64,000 nucleotides of DNA, taken from NCBI GenBank assembly GCA_016647705.1, contig CM028326.1, positions 21,405,901 to 21,469,900 on the forward strand, read 5' to 3'. This document shows, one piece after another, positions 34,044-46,018 of the stretch (positions are counted from its first letter, which is position 1; each line of letters opens with the position of its first letter). The notes beneath the pieces are model-generated. The model was not told where the DNA came from, did not search any database, and was given only the letters and a program-made list of their open reading frames with translations. The translations under genes and the position numbers were made by a program. This stretch comes from Eucommia ulmoides (Eukaryota > Streptophyta > Magnoliopsida > Garryales > Eucommiaceae).

Positions 34044-36217
34044 ACTGGTGGGGCCCCTTTATTTGTGTCAACTTGTGTGTGTGTACCATATGTGTGAGAG
34101 AGAGATTTATGGGTCCCCTTTGTTGGGCAAGTGTGTGTGTAAGAGAGAAAGAGAGAAAAAGAAAATAAAAATAAAGGGTGGGCCCATGTCTTTTTTGTCA
34201 AGTCACTAAAACGAAAAAAAAAAAAAAAAACACGCACGCAAGGGGTGGACCCCACAACAACATGGCAGTCTCGAGGAAAGTAGTTATGGGCGCAGAATTT
34301 TATGCGCCCGCAACCCGGGAACCCCTTTTTTTTGCCTTTTGTTTTTTCAATTTTACTCTTTCTTAGTTCAACTCAGACTGGGTTTGATGGTCATACCTAA
34401 TTTTTAGGGTTTCTTAAGTGATTTTCATGCCCCATATTTCCTAAAAATATGACCCTTTTCTTCCTAATTTATACATTAAGAAATTGAGATGAGCCACTCC
34501 TAGAAAAGTGATTCCCAAAATCCTTTTGGGAAGCCGTCTACGAGAGAGAAAAAAAATGAGTATCGGGATTCTTGACCTATAACAGGTATGTTTTCGTTTA
34601 TCTTTAAATTTTTGTAAGTTTTATTTTTTAGTTGTCCGATGACTTGATGAAAAATGTCAAGATGAGGTTTCTCATTCTCAATCTGAACCTTTAAACGTTT
34701 AGACGAGGACGTCCATATTTTGTTGTTTTTTTATTTTATTTTTGCCTTCCTTTTTTTTATTTATTTGTTTACAATTCATCAAAAGAAAAACTAAAAAAAA
34801 AAAAAAAAAAGGCAAGTCATCCAATGATCTGATGAAAACACTAAGGTGGGTTTCTCGTGCTCAAACTTAATCCTCAAGCGTTAGGTGAATGATGTTTTCA
34901 TTATTTATTTTTTTGTATTTTCTTTATTTTGTTTTTATTCTTGTTATCAAAACCCTAAAAATAAAAATCTAAAATCTAAAAAATAATAAAATAATAAAAT
35001 CTTAGGAATTAATCCTTACGAACCTTAAGATGAATCTAACGATTCAATAAATCGTGGGAGAGTTTTCCGTGACCTCATTTCCGTTCCCTAACTAGAGTGG
35101 ATTTTAAAACGATTAGCTTTAGGAAATCTCTTCCCTCAATAAATCTTTTTGTAGGATTCCGCTTAAGTTTCAAAAAGAATAATTCTGATAAAATTGTTTT
35201 CGCAATCCTTTCTCGATTCTCATATCTATATAATTTGAGTGAATTTCAAATCGATATTTTTTTTAAATTAATTGGGCAAACTTAAAATAGATATTACTTG
35301 CATTCATCTAGTATATTTCTTTTTTGTATCATTTAGACGGTATGTTTAAGACACTTTCACCACTTACACTTTTTTCATATTTCATACATATAGGTTTTTA
35401 TTTTATTTTATAATTCATACTACTTCTTCACATTTAGTCAAGACACATACACTAGTTGTATTTTTTTATTAAATAATTAAATCATTGTCACGCATATTTT
35501 TCTTAATTCACATAGTGTTCTCTATTTAATTCTCATATTCATATCATTTTGTATTGGCATGTTTAAATTGAACCCTTTAGTTTTTTTAGGTCACTTTTGA
35601 AAAAATAAAATATAATTCAAATAATGTTAATTTTTGCATTCACATTTTTATATTTATCCATTTATTTTAGTTTGTCCATTTAAAGTAAAGAAACCTCTCA
35701 GAAACATATATAAATACCCTCCGGGGACCATACTTATCGAATCTTTACTATTTGATAAGAGGTCATACCGGGAGAAACATTCTCAAAAATATAAAAACTT
35801 ATCCCGTCTAATTTTTTAAAAATATCAAAAATATTTTATAAGAAAGAAAATATTTCAAAATAAAATAAGACGTTCGGACTTAAATTAATTGGACTTAATT
35901 AGACATAAGGTACTGTATTTGAACGGACGTCTTGCGATGCCTAATACCTTCCATTCGCGTAACCAACCCCCGAGCCTTTAAATGAATATTTGATTTGACT
36001 ATGTTTATTGGAGTCAATTTATACTTAGGCCTTTTAAATTTATTTTCTAAAATTCGGTGACCTAGCACACCATTTAAATCTAATGCTAAGTGGCGACTCC
36101 TTATTTTTAAAAAATGACCTAAGTACTTTTTGAGAAAACTAATGCTTGAAAAATAGCTCTCTTTATGCTTATTTATTATTTAATATTATTTTTCTTTCAG
36201 GAAATCAAGGTGCGTCA
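33748..36217 (+). repeat. 5' LTR of a Tat/Ogre-like element
   Basis: Starts TGTAAACATGGCATTTTGCC inside the copia gag and ends ...TGCGTCA two bases before a primer-binding-site-like sequence, about 2.47 kb. The left part contains poly-A and poly-T runs and GA/GT microsatellites (33890-34160). The right part contains a 'taatgctaagtggcgactcc' segment. The matching 3' LTR is not in the window. Confidence 0.55.
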
Positions 36218-36219
36218 GC

Positions 36220-36237
36220 TGACGACTGTCCTGGGGA
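36220..36237 (+). promoter_or_regulatory. Primer-binding-site-like sequence of the Tat/Ogre-like element
   Basis: tgacgactgtcctgggga closely resembles the TGGCGACTC...TGGGGA primer site I associate with the Tat/Ogre lineage (attributed to tRNA-Arg). Its place just after the LTR end supports the boundary. Confidence 0.5.
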
Positions 36238-36869
36238 ATAATTAGAGGGTCAAACCTAATATGTCTAAATAAGTCCAACTAATCTAAATTCCAAATGTTA
36301 AACTTTATTTTGTTATCTTTTCCTTCCATTTTGTAAATAACTTGTGATTTTTTTCTTCTTTTTTTCTTTTCTCTCGGCTTTTATATTGTTGTAAACCCTC
36401 TGATACAAGGACGATCGTCTTGTATCTATATTATCCCCTCAAGATTCTATGATCCAAGACATGGAAGGGGTTTTGATACTTGATGGACTGATGATGTCTT
36501 AGGATGTCTTAAAACCAAACGAATTCAAAGTTTTCAATACCGATGAGAATGACAAAAGAATTTTCATAAATCATTATTTGTTTTAATCGGTCGTCATCGA
36601 AATTGAAATTTGAACTCAAATGGATTTTAAGATTACCTAAGACCCACGTGGACTAATAAATGAGATTCTTGTAAAACAAGACTAGATAGGAAAATTGGTC
36701 CCAAAAAAACAATTTTGGTTTCCCCCATTCGAAATCAGATCTTTACTCGTAGTCGGGCCCAGACTTATTCCAGGATGACATCAGAAGGAAATCTTGAATC
36801 TCCTCGTATGGCCCAGATAACTCAGATGCAAGAAACCATATATATGTTAAGGAAAAGGGTCAATTAACT

Positions 36870-38470
36870 TTGCCGACCTCAAGAAGTGCCTGTTCATCCG
36901 TCCAGTGGAACTCCCACGACTGAATCACATAATAGAAACCCTTCAAGTGCCAAGATGGAGAACTCTGGGCTGAATCCGAATCACATTACTCAAACTTCGC
37001 AGTGTCGATTTACTATAGACGACATCAATGGGCATTCACCCCTTCGCCTATGGTGCACCGGTATATCCAAGCCAAAGGCATGTCTATTAGGCCTCACCCG
37101 ATGGCATGTCCCCCTCTGAACCATATATTTTTATTCACCCGAAGAAAGTCGTTTCTCCATCCAACGATCCAAATGCAATCAACCGACCCAGCCATTGAAA
37201 CTGAAAACATGGAAACCCCCTCCAAGTTGGGTTCTAAAAATGGAAGAATTGGAGAGAGCCGTCAAAGAATTGAAAAATGAGAAGCCATCCAGAAAAGCGA
37301 TATACAATGAGTTGTCAACACTGCCCCAAGTAGTGTATCTAAAAAATTTTGCAGTTTCGAAGTTCATAAAGTACGACAGACTGGACCTCCAGAATGGCAT
37401 GTCAACATCTATAAGTAGGAGTTGGGAGTTCATGCCAGGAATGAAGACCTTTGCCTGAAGATGATCCGATAATCACTATAGGGATCGACTCTCAGCTAGT
37501 ATACCATGGACCTATCGCAGATCAAGACCTTCAAAGATCTAGTAGAGCCACTCTGTGACCAGTATGTGTACAATAAGGATGTCACGACGAACCTTAATAC
37601 CCTCTACCAAATACTAAAGAAGAAATATGAAAGCTTCTAGAAGTACACTGCCCGTTGGAGAAAAGACGCTTCCAAAGTTGTCCCTAGGCTGAGCGAGGAG
37701 ATTCAATTAGAGATATTCAATTCAATCCAGATGTCTTCATTCTATTGAGATCTCTCGAGCATAGTAGTGGCTTCCTTCGGTAATGCGATCAAGCAAGCCA
37801 AAGTGACAAAAGAAGGAATAATGAGTGAAAAGAGTGAAGCAGCCTCACCGATCCGATAAAGAGGTCAATTCCGCCAAAGAAAATAGAAGATGAAGTAGTT
37901 TTCGTCATTTCCCCTGCAAACCCTTTTACTCGAATTAAAACAACCAATACCATAACCACCTCCCCCAAAATCGCCAAAACCAATATTACCTCCATAAGCA
38001 TCCATATTTCCAAAACTATCCCCGCTAGTACCAGAACGTACCTCTTCCTTATCAAAACCACACTCCCCAATACTATCCCTAAGCCTACCAAACACCTGTT
38101 TACCATACACCCATATATCAGCCAAACTGAAACCCCCTACCTTAAATTCCTAACCATATCCTAAAGTTAGGAGCCCAATACCATCCAGGCTATCCACCTC
38201 GCGCTAGTGGGAAAAATGTTCTAAACGATAAAAATGAACTACTAGACCTTCTGATCTCCATCACTGAACTATACCGAAAATGTTTGAAATAAGGGAAGCT
38301 GACGTATCTTCCATCCTATGAACCTAAGCTTGGAAGTAAAGTCACTTTTTCGAATGCTTTTTGTGAGTACCACTCAAGAGCCAAGGGCATATGACCGAGC
38401 AGTGCTTTCAGCTAAAAGAGAAACTCTGGGAGTTTATACGGACAAGAGTAATCATATTTCCCAAAAATCC
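36870..38470 (+). pseudogene. Tat/Ogre-type gag, heavily decayed
   Basis: Pieces of the Gag core can be read across frames: KFIKYDRLDLQNG (about 37360-37400), QIKTFKDLVEPLCDQYVYN (about 37515-37575), LNTLYQ..KKKYESF..YTARWRKDASKV (about 37590-37680), and RLSEEIQLEIFNSIQMSSFY. Further on, FCEYHSRAKG and EQCFQLKEKLWEF (about 38358-38440) match the Cys/His-containing end of Tat-type Gag. Stops and frameshifts occur throughout. No pol domain follows. The upstream 36238-36870 is non-coding leader. Confidence 0.6.
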
Positions 38471-39240
38471 TGAGATCGGTACGCCACATTACTAACTAAA
38501 TCCGCTACCTGAGCATACACCTTCAGGGAGTGGTAAAGATAGTCTTTACCAAAATATTGGCAAAGATGGGGATGAGTCATTTACCCAAGGCTTGAGTTGA
38601 AAAAACTAAAGGCTGCAAAACTGGGGTCCTTGTTTATTTTTAATTTGCTAGTTGTTTAGATAAAATTGAGACATTTTCGTGTACTCAACTTTCCACCCCA
38701 TTGGTCTTTTGGATAGAAATGGATTTTGCTCTGTAATGGATATTAAATTTCAATAAATGTAATACTATTTTATCCAAAACTATGGTCTAATGTTTGAATC
38801 TTATTTTTTCAGGTACCCAAAATTACCTTCATATGTTGTATGTGATGTGACTGAGCGAGAATGTAAAGATATGATTTCAATACAGAGGTAGACAATGATC
38901 CAATGGGAATAGAAACAAAGGAAGATTCAGTTCTGCCATACAAGAGTGAGATTCAAAAAGCCCTTGACCAAATCCGACAGTAATTCCAGAGTACCGGAGG
39001 ATTCAAAAAGTCAGTATTGGCATTTATTTTCCCCAATGATTCTTTCATATTCTAAGCAAGTCATTTTTATTGGTCCTTTAGTAAAACTGGATATAAACAT
39101 CCTAGTTCGCCTGCTATCAGACCCTATGGAAAAAAAAAGAGCACAATCATTCCACGCCAGTGATGCCAATGAAGAAGCTCTCAAATGTTGCAAGAAAGTC
39201 TCAATTCACAAAGAAGATCAAGATCATTGATAAGCTCGGC
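38471..39240 (+). mobile_element. Remainder of the Tat/Ogre-like element, border unclear
   Basis: Non-coding or unrecognisable sequence following gag, including 'aaactggggtccttgtttattt'. The protein-like frame at 38946-39230 has no domain I recognise. No 3' LTR was found, so the element is truncated or its end lies in 39.2-39.8 kb. Confidence 0.35.
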
Positions 39241-42200
39241 TGCTCCCGAACCATGGTAAGTTATATTATCTATTTAAAAAAATAAAAAAATAAAAAATAA
39301 AAACAGGGTAAAAACAAAAGAAAAAGAAAAGAAAAAAAAAAGAGAGAAAAAAAAAATAAAGAAAATAAAAATAAAAATGAGGGGTAACCGAGCAAGAAGC
39401 GCTGGTGAAAATGCAGAAGAGATTTGAAGCGAAAAGAAAGAGAATAGATTGGTCCGTTCAAGGTTCCAGCCTCGAGTTAATTTGGCGGGAAAACAACGTT
39501 TCTCTAGATTAGAACTTCATGGATTTGAATGGAATCAAAATTTGTGAAAAGAAACATTAGTAAAACCTAATCTTTGTGCATGCATATTTCTAGTTGTATT
39601 TTATAACACTAAGAAAAATAATAGGGTTCATTGTGCTATTAAAATTTTTACTTTAAAAATTTTAGGGGTTATTGTGATATTTAAAAGTTTGATTTTAAAA
39701 ACTTTCGGGGCTAATCTGTTAATTTTAATTTTGAATTTTAAAAGTTTAAGGATTATTAAGTTATTTAAAATATAATTTTTTTTAAAAATGGGATGTAATT
39801 AATATTTTCTTTATTTCAAGAGGGATAATTAGTGTAAATAAATAAAAAATTAATAAAATAAAACACATGGTTGGAATGGTTGCCTTCTCAAATAAGGCAA
39901 CCATTGTCAACTACAATGTGTATAATTGTGGAATGAAGCCACAGGTGGCAACCAAAAAATAAAATAAAATAAAAAATTTGAAGCAAGAATGGCGGTCAAG
40001 AGCATCATCTCTCTCTATATATATATTAGCGTATAGCACATACCTAAAAACATGGACATTAACAATTTGATCTGTCAAATTGTTTAAATTTTTCTATAAT
40101 TGGATAATTCCAATGGACCACAATTGGGCAGAAATTAATATTACGTACACAAATTTAAAAAAAAAAAATACAAAACTCTCGATACAACATTTCTCAAGGT
40201 CTCACTTTTGCTTTCAAATGAATAGAACAATAAGCAACACAACCCATAACAATCAACAAAATTTAACCAACAATTCAAAAAAAATGAGAAAGCACCATTT
40301 ATTTCTCAAATTCGCAACTTCCATTTTCAAATAAACAATCATAACCATTTTTTTTAATAAATAGCATAATTTACTTTGTTTATACAACACTCCCATTTTC
40401 AATAATGGGTTTTCAAACCAACCCAACAATAACAAAAAATATAAAGATAAAAATAATTAAATGATTATACAAACAAAACTCATGCAAATAGAATTGCACC
40501 AATTAAGTGCGATTGCAATAAAAAAAAAATTAAAAATCTAATGAATATAGTGTTAAAAAAAAAAATAACTAATTGAAACTAATTTGAAATGAAAGAGGGG
40601 TTTCCAAGGAGTATAAATAACCTTTGTTTTTTCGTGTGTGTTTTCCTCACATTTGGAGAGATTAGAAAAATAATACTCCATGTTAGAACATATTTCATCC
40701 AAAAAAATTAGAAATGAACAAAAATAGATTATAGAAAAACAAACAGAATTTAGGGGAACATACTTGGTGACGAGAGACTGAGAAATGGAGATGGATGCAG
40801 AAATCAAATAGAAAAATTATAATCATAAGGTCGCATGCTACTTTAAAAACAAACGTAATTTTTCACCCAAACCCAATATTAATGAGAAAATAGTTTGAAA
40901 TATTACCTTTTTTAAGCTACCCTAAATTAGCAAATCCCATTTTTTCAAAATTCAAAGTACCTTTATTTTTGTGAAATTTGAGAAGCATGATATAAGATCG
41001 TCTGCATAAGTAAACAAAATAGTTAGCATGAATGAGACTTGCATAGCATTAGGGGGTTCCTACTCTAAGAATGATTTAAGATCCACTAAGATTTGTTTTA
41101 AGAATATTTTCAAATCATGATTTTTGAATGATTAAAATATTAGACACCACATTAAATCAATTGTTAAAGATTGTTTAGAATGATTCTATAGGTAAAAAAG
41201 TAAAATGATTTTGAAGCTAAAAAAACATATAGGAACAAATACAACCATATAAAAGTAGAATTATAGAAACAAAACAACTAAAGTAAATAACTTGCCCCAC
41301 ATTGGGAAGTAAATTGTGAATGAGTCTAGATCGAGTTATTATTAAACCAATTAGAGTATTTCACGAACAAATTGGTTCGTTTACAACCCCATTTATTAAT
41401 GATTTTTATTTTTTTTTTGTGAGAGGGGGGGGGAGGAGGTTCCTTTTGCTTTTGTTTTATTTTGGGGAGTACCCGTTAAATATGTATTGGTTTTTCAATT
41501 GTGCATCAATACAAACACTAAAATTTGGGAATACCCCTTAAACAACATTATATTTTTCAAAAATTAAAAATCTAATAACCAAGAAAAAAACATATAAAAA
41601 GAACATGTACTTAACTTACAATTTAGCTCTATTAAGTTATACTCCCACACCACGTGTCCAAGCAAAAAGAAACACATCAAGGAGATCCTATCGAAGATGG
41701 TCGAGAACAAAATAATTGAAAAGAAATATGAGTACAAAATAGAAACAGAAAGTTGGGAAGAGAAACAAAAATCTAGAATAGAGAAACCTGGGAACAAAAA
41801 AAAAAAAAAAAAAACCTTTGTGTTGAGAGAATCAATCTAATTTCCTTCTAAACATAAGATCAAAAAGTTTTCCCAAAAACAAAAGTTAGTACAACATTTA
41901 TCATATGAATAAATGTAGATAAAATGATGATTATAAACTAAACTGTTCACATTTGGTCTTTTAAACCCTGAAATCATGAATACCAAAATAATAGTATAGT
42001 TAAATCAAACAATTAAGGAGATAACAACAAAATCAAACATGAACAGATTAAGGATGAACCATAAATCAATAGATTCAAATGTTTCAGTTTTGGCCTCAAA
42101 ATTAAAAATTCGAACATGATTTGAACTATGGTTAATACACAGACGCATGATTAAATAAGTTTGAAAGACAATTACAGCTAACCTGCTAAGATATATTACT

Positions 42201-42816
42201 CAAGTTGATGGCATGCCAATCAGTTTTTCACAAACAAAACTTAATAAACAAATCATTCAAACTCAATCAATGAGAAATTAAAGTCACTGACCTAGGGAGG
42301 TGAATGACGGATACAGATAAGAAGAGAGATCAAGAGAGTTGAAGAGTGATGGAGCGATAAGATACAATTGCAATTTGGATAAAAGATCAGATTTGCAAGC
42401 TAAACCCTAAATTTCAAGAGATAAGGGGAGAAAATATCGCAATTAGAACCTGAAGATTGAGATTTGTGATTTGCAGATAGACGGAGAGAAAGAGAGCGAT
42501 TTAGGTCAGAGAAAAACCCCAACAACAGAGATAGATCGACAGAGAGATTAGTTCCACCGTAAATTTAAGGGAAAGGAGATCGTGAAATTTGATTTTCTCT
42601 CTCATCTCTAACCCCGCCCCCAATCATCAAACTCGAATTTTGCAAAATCTGATTCAGAGTTTTCGTTGACGAAGTAGATTGATGGCGATACCCTAGAGCA
42701 ACGACAAAGATGATGAGACGTACCTGGAAATAGAGAGGTTGGCGGTAGAGGTGGGAACCTTCTAGAGAAGATAAATGAATCTGAGGTAGAGAGATGGGGA
42801 GATAGAAGCTCAGAAA

Positions 42817-42850
<34 letters not shown>

Positions 42851-43136
42851 CAGATCGAATGGCTGACCGACGGCGATGGAAATGCTGAAAGTGTTGAGCG
42901 GCGGTGATGGAAATGTGAGTGTGAGAGAGAGCATTTCATTCCAGAGTGAGAGTGAGAAAGAGAGAGCATTTAACAATGAGGCAGAAGGGAGTCAGAAGCG
43001 AGAGACTAAACAACAAAATCGTAAATTTTATTTTGCTTTTATAATTAGGTTAAAATTAATCCGACGGTTAGAAAATGTCTAGAGATTTATCTCTAGTCCG
43101 ACGGCTATGAATATTCCAGTCCTGATTTATTACATA
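39241..43136. other. No gene recognised; AT-rich region with GA-rich right part
   Basis: About 3.9 kb without a believable coding frame. Notable pieces are a purine-rich run (39288-39380), a roughly 40-bp degenerate direct repeat ('ttttaggggttattgtgatat', 39630-39780), an 8-G run at 41428, a (GA)n tract at 42820-42848 and a palindrome ctagagatttatctctag at 43078-43095 between two ccgacgg motifs. The right part (42300-43020) looks like a transcribed leader or LTR portion but I could not assign it. Confidence 0.4.
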
Positions 43137-43140
43137 GATC

Positions 43141-43160
43141 TGTGTGTGTGTGTGTGTGTG
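43141..43160. repeat. (GT)10 microsatellite
   Basis: Twenty bases of alternating T and G at the left edge of the sequence that begins to resemble Tekay-type LTR. Confidence 0.85.
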
Positions 43161-43259
43161 TATGTTGAAATACATATATTTATATATTAAAAATAGATAT
43201 ATGTAGGTTCGAGAAATGTATCAGGTATATTTGTATATACAGATATATCTAATTTGAGA

Positions 43260-44038
43260 ATAATACAATTTAAGATAAAAATTATAAATTTTATTAAAAC
43301 GATAACTTTTAGTATTTAGTTGACTAAAATATTTTTAATAGTCGATTAATATTTTTCGGTAGATTAAGTTGTTAATAAGGAAAAAAAATTTAATCGTTTT
43401 TATAATAGTTTTTGTACAATTAATATTGATTTAAGATATTAGGCAAGTAATTTCGTACAATTAAGAAAAATTGAGAATGAAAAAGATTGCATTTTAGTGT
43501 CACGCATTGCATATTATATTTATTTAAATAAAATTCTTAGTTTAGGCTCTATTGTTGTTAGGTTCATAAGCGACGCCGACCGCGTCTGCATTATGACACT
43601 AGCATATTTAGTAGCGCAAAAATAGAGGAGAGTGTATTGTCTTCAATGTAAATTATCAAATTATATTTTTGTACTAAATGTGAAAAGAAAGGGTTTATTA
43701 AAATGGATTATTTTATAAAGTAAGAGCATATCCTAAGGTATGTTGTTGGTCCTAATAGGAAGGCATGTCCTATAGGATATTGTATTGTGACCTAACAGGA
43801 GGGCAAATCCTGCAGATGGTTAATATCTGTTATTGTTGTTGTTGTTGACAATGATGATTGTCATCATGATATGGTAGTTTATACCATGTGTTGACTCCTA
43901 CCATTGGAGATATTAAATGACCTTAACACTGATGGTAACCTTAGATTGCATAGTTGTACAGGTTACGGTACCGTCATAACTTCCGATCGTGAGCTAAAAC
44001 GATCCTATGGCTAGTAGGGAAATATGTATGTGATATTT

Positions 44039-44113
<75 letters not shown>

Positions 44114-44477
44114 TAATATGATTGATTAATTTAAATGCATTTTTTTATTGTGATGATAGCTGTGGAGTTTTGTTTCAGCTTAGTGTGCAGTTATCTTTAT
44201 ATTATGTTTCGATAAGTGATATTTGATAATTATGTTTGATTCATAAATTATTTTTATATTATGGAGATAGTACACCGATAAAATATTTGGTCTCAAGTAC
44301 TGCAGTTAGAGACGAGTCCACTACTAGAATTAGGTAGAGTTAGAGAATAGTGTCGTTTTTTAGGATTGGCAAGACTGGTATGAACCGTGAAAGGTTTAGT
44401 ATTTTTTTTACTTTTATTATTGATATTTGGGACGTGTGTATTTCTAAATTTTGAAGTTAGTAAATATATTTTTGGGG

Positions 44478-44529
<52 letters not shown>

Positions 44530-44617
44530 CATGTCTATATATTTGTTGGTTAGTTGGGTGATATCAAGTCGACGTCACATCCGGCCTCAGGCATTAGGGG
44601 CCCAGGGTAGAGTGTAA
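43260..44617 (+). repeat. 5' LTR (3' portion) of the outer Tekay/Del-like element
   Basis: Homologous in order to 52380-53672 of the nested Tekay-like LTR. Shared landmarks are 'ttgcat...ttaggctctattgttgttaggttc', 'gtgtattgtcttc', repeated 'gga.g.catatccta' units, 'gttacggtaccg' and 'ccactactagaattaggtagag'. Two (AT)n tracts interrupt it (44044-44111 and 44482-44524). The LTR 5' end was not located and may lie left of 43141. Confidence 0.55.
44044..44111. repeat. (AT)n microsatellite
   Basis: About 68 bp of alternating A and T within the Tekay-like LTR. A second tract of about 43 bp lies at 44482-44524. Confidence 0.9.
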
Positions 44618-44624
44618 TTGCTTT

Positions 44625-44636
44625 TGGTATCAAAAC
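44625..44636 (+). promoter_or_regulatory. Primer-binding site of the outer Tekay/Del-like element
   Basis: tggtatcaaaac is a two-mismatch form of the initiator tRNA-Met site tggtatcagagc. It lies just after the LTR end and about 190 bp before the gag ATG at 44826. Confidence 0.65.
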
Positions 44637-44825
44637 TTAGGTTATAGGTTCTATAGATATGCCAGATTGTCTAGTCAATAGTGCACCGTAAGATAGGGTG
44701 CTGATAAGTTGGTTCAACACATGAGTGGTAATTATTTTATAGGATTAAATAATACATTTGCATCATGCACTGTTGTTTGTATTGTTGGTCCTTTTACTTA
44801 TTAAAGTTCATTTCAGATCTTGACG

Positions 44826-46018
44826 ATGGATCGTGAAAATGAAAGTAGTGGGAATTTTGTTACCCCAAAGAAAGAGGGGTAAGACGCAGGAAGGCTTGGA
44901 TGTGGTCAAGTGAATTTTATAAGCAGCTGCGCAACTGACAGAGCATCAGACAAAGATGATGGAATACCAAAAAGGCCCAAACCGAAATAGCCACTCCTCA
45001 AGCTGTACTCCTGAAAAGATTCAAGGAATTGGACCCCTCAGCTTTTACGGGAACTGCGGGCCCTACTGATTCTAAAAATTAGTTGAGGAGCATAGGGCAC
45101 ATGTTTGAGACAATGGGCATAACGGATGACAGCCGAGTTTCTCTCTCCACCATCCAATTGAAAGGGGAAACCGAACATTGATAGGATAAAATGAAGAGGT
45201 TAATCTCAATTCCAGACAAAGAGATCATTTGGGACCAATTCGTTACCGTATTTAATGAAAAGTATTTCCCTGAATCATATCAGTTAGAGATGGAGGAGGA
45301 GTTCATATTACCAAAATAGGGAAAGATATCAGTTCTACAATATGAAATCAAATTTGATGCCCTGTCCCGATTTGTCCCTGATTTGGTGAAGATTAAGGAA
45401 GTGAGATACAGAAAATTCCAAAAATGACTAGATCTGCAAATTCGTTCCAGGTTGACTAGCAAACAGATCAAAAGTTATGCGGAATTGAAGAACACAACGA
45501 AATTAATAGAGAAAGATGTTCAAGAATCAATTCAAAACCATGAATAGTACAAGAAGAGCAGGTTCGAGCCATCTAGCAGATATTCAAGCAACGCCTCTCG
45601 AGGACCTTACCCTCAACCGTAACTTTCTCGTGCTCCGATAGCCGATCAGTCGGTTAGGATCCAAGGTCCACGGCAATCGTATTTCGGGTGACGACAAAAT
45701 ATATCTGGACAAAGTTCCGTCCAGCAAGGACAGGGTGCGAGTCAGATGTTTCACCGAGTTGGATCAGCTGTATGCTATTAATATGGATCATCGGATCATT
45801 TCGTTAGAGACTATCTGATGGAAGGTCCGATATGTTTCTGTTGTCATAAGCCTGGCCACATTTCTCCATATTATCCGAAATATATTGCTACACCTACACC
45901 ATCTGTGAGCAGTGTGGCTAGTATTGGTCCTAGCAGTGTTCAGGGGCCTGGTAGAAGATCAACCGATAGACTTCCAACTCGAGGTTGTGTATTTTCTACT
46001 ACCCAGCAGGATGCCTAG
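44826..46018 (+). pseudogene. Tekay/Del-type gag, split from its pol by insertions
   Basis: An ATG at 44826 opens a short frame. From about 44993 to 46018 a single frame reads a Ty3/gypsy Gag with ten in-frame stops but no frameshift. Recognisable pieces are LKRFKELDPSAFTG, LRSIGHMFETMGI, WDQFVTVFNEKYFPESY and FDALSRFVPDLV. It ends with two decayed CCHC knuckles. In the second (CFCCHKPGH, about 45834) the final Cys is Tyr. Gag would normally form the particle and bind RNA. The frame is cut at 46018 by an LTR; the continuation starts at 62334. Confidence 0.8.

Noticed and set aside
37789-38125. Minus-strand Gly-rich frames (86 and 105 codons)
   Set aside because: They are antisense to the Pro/Thr/Tyr-rich linker of the decayed Tat/Ogre-type gag read on the plus strand.
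38946-39230. Plus-strand frame of 94 codons as a possible gene
   Set aside because: No domain, no start context and located in the tail of a degenerate retroelement. Kept only as part of that element.
42608-42976. Minus-strand open frame of 122 codons, Ser/Leu/Pro-rich
   Set aside because: Low-complexity translation of the (GA)n/(CT)n region without any recognisable motif or conserved start context.
44319-44335. CACTA transposon terminus (cactactagaa)
   Set aside because: The same place in the related LTR reads 'ctactggcactaggtagag', so it is ordinary Tekay LTR sequence. No partner terminus or 3-bp TSD was seen.
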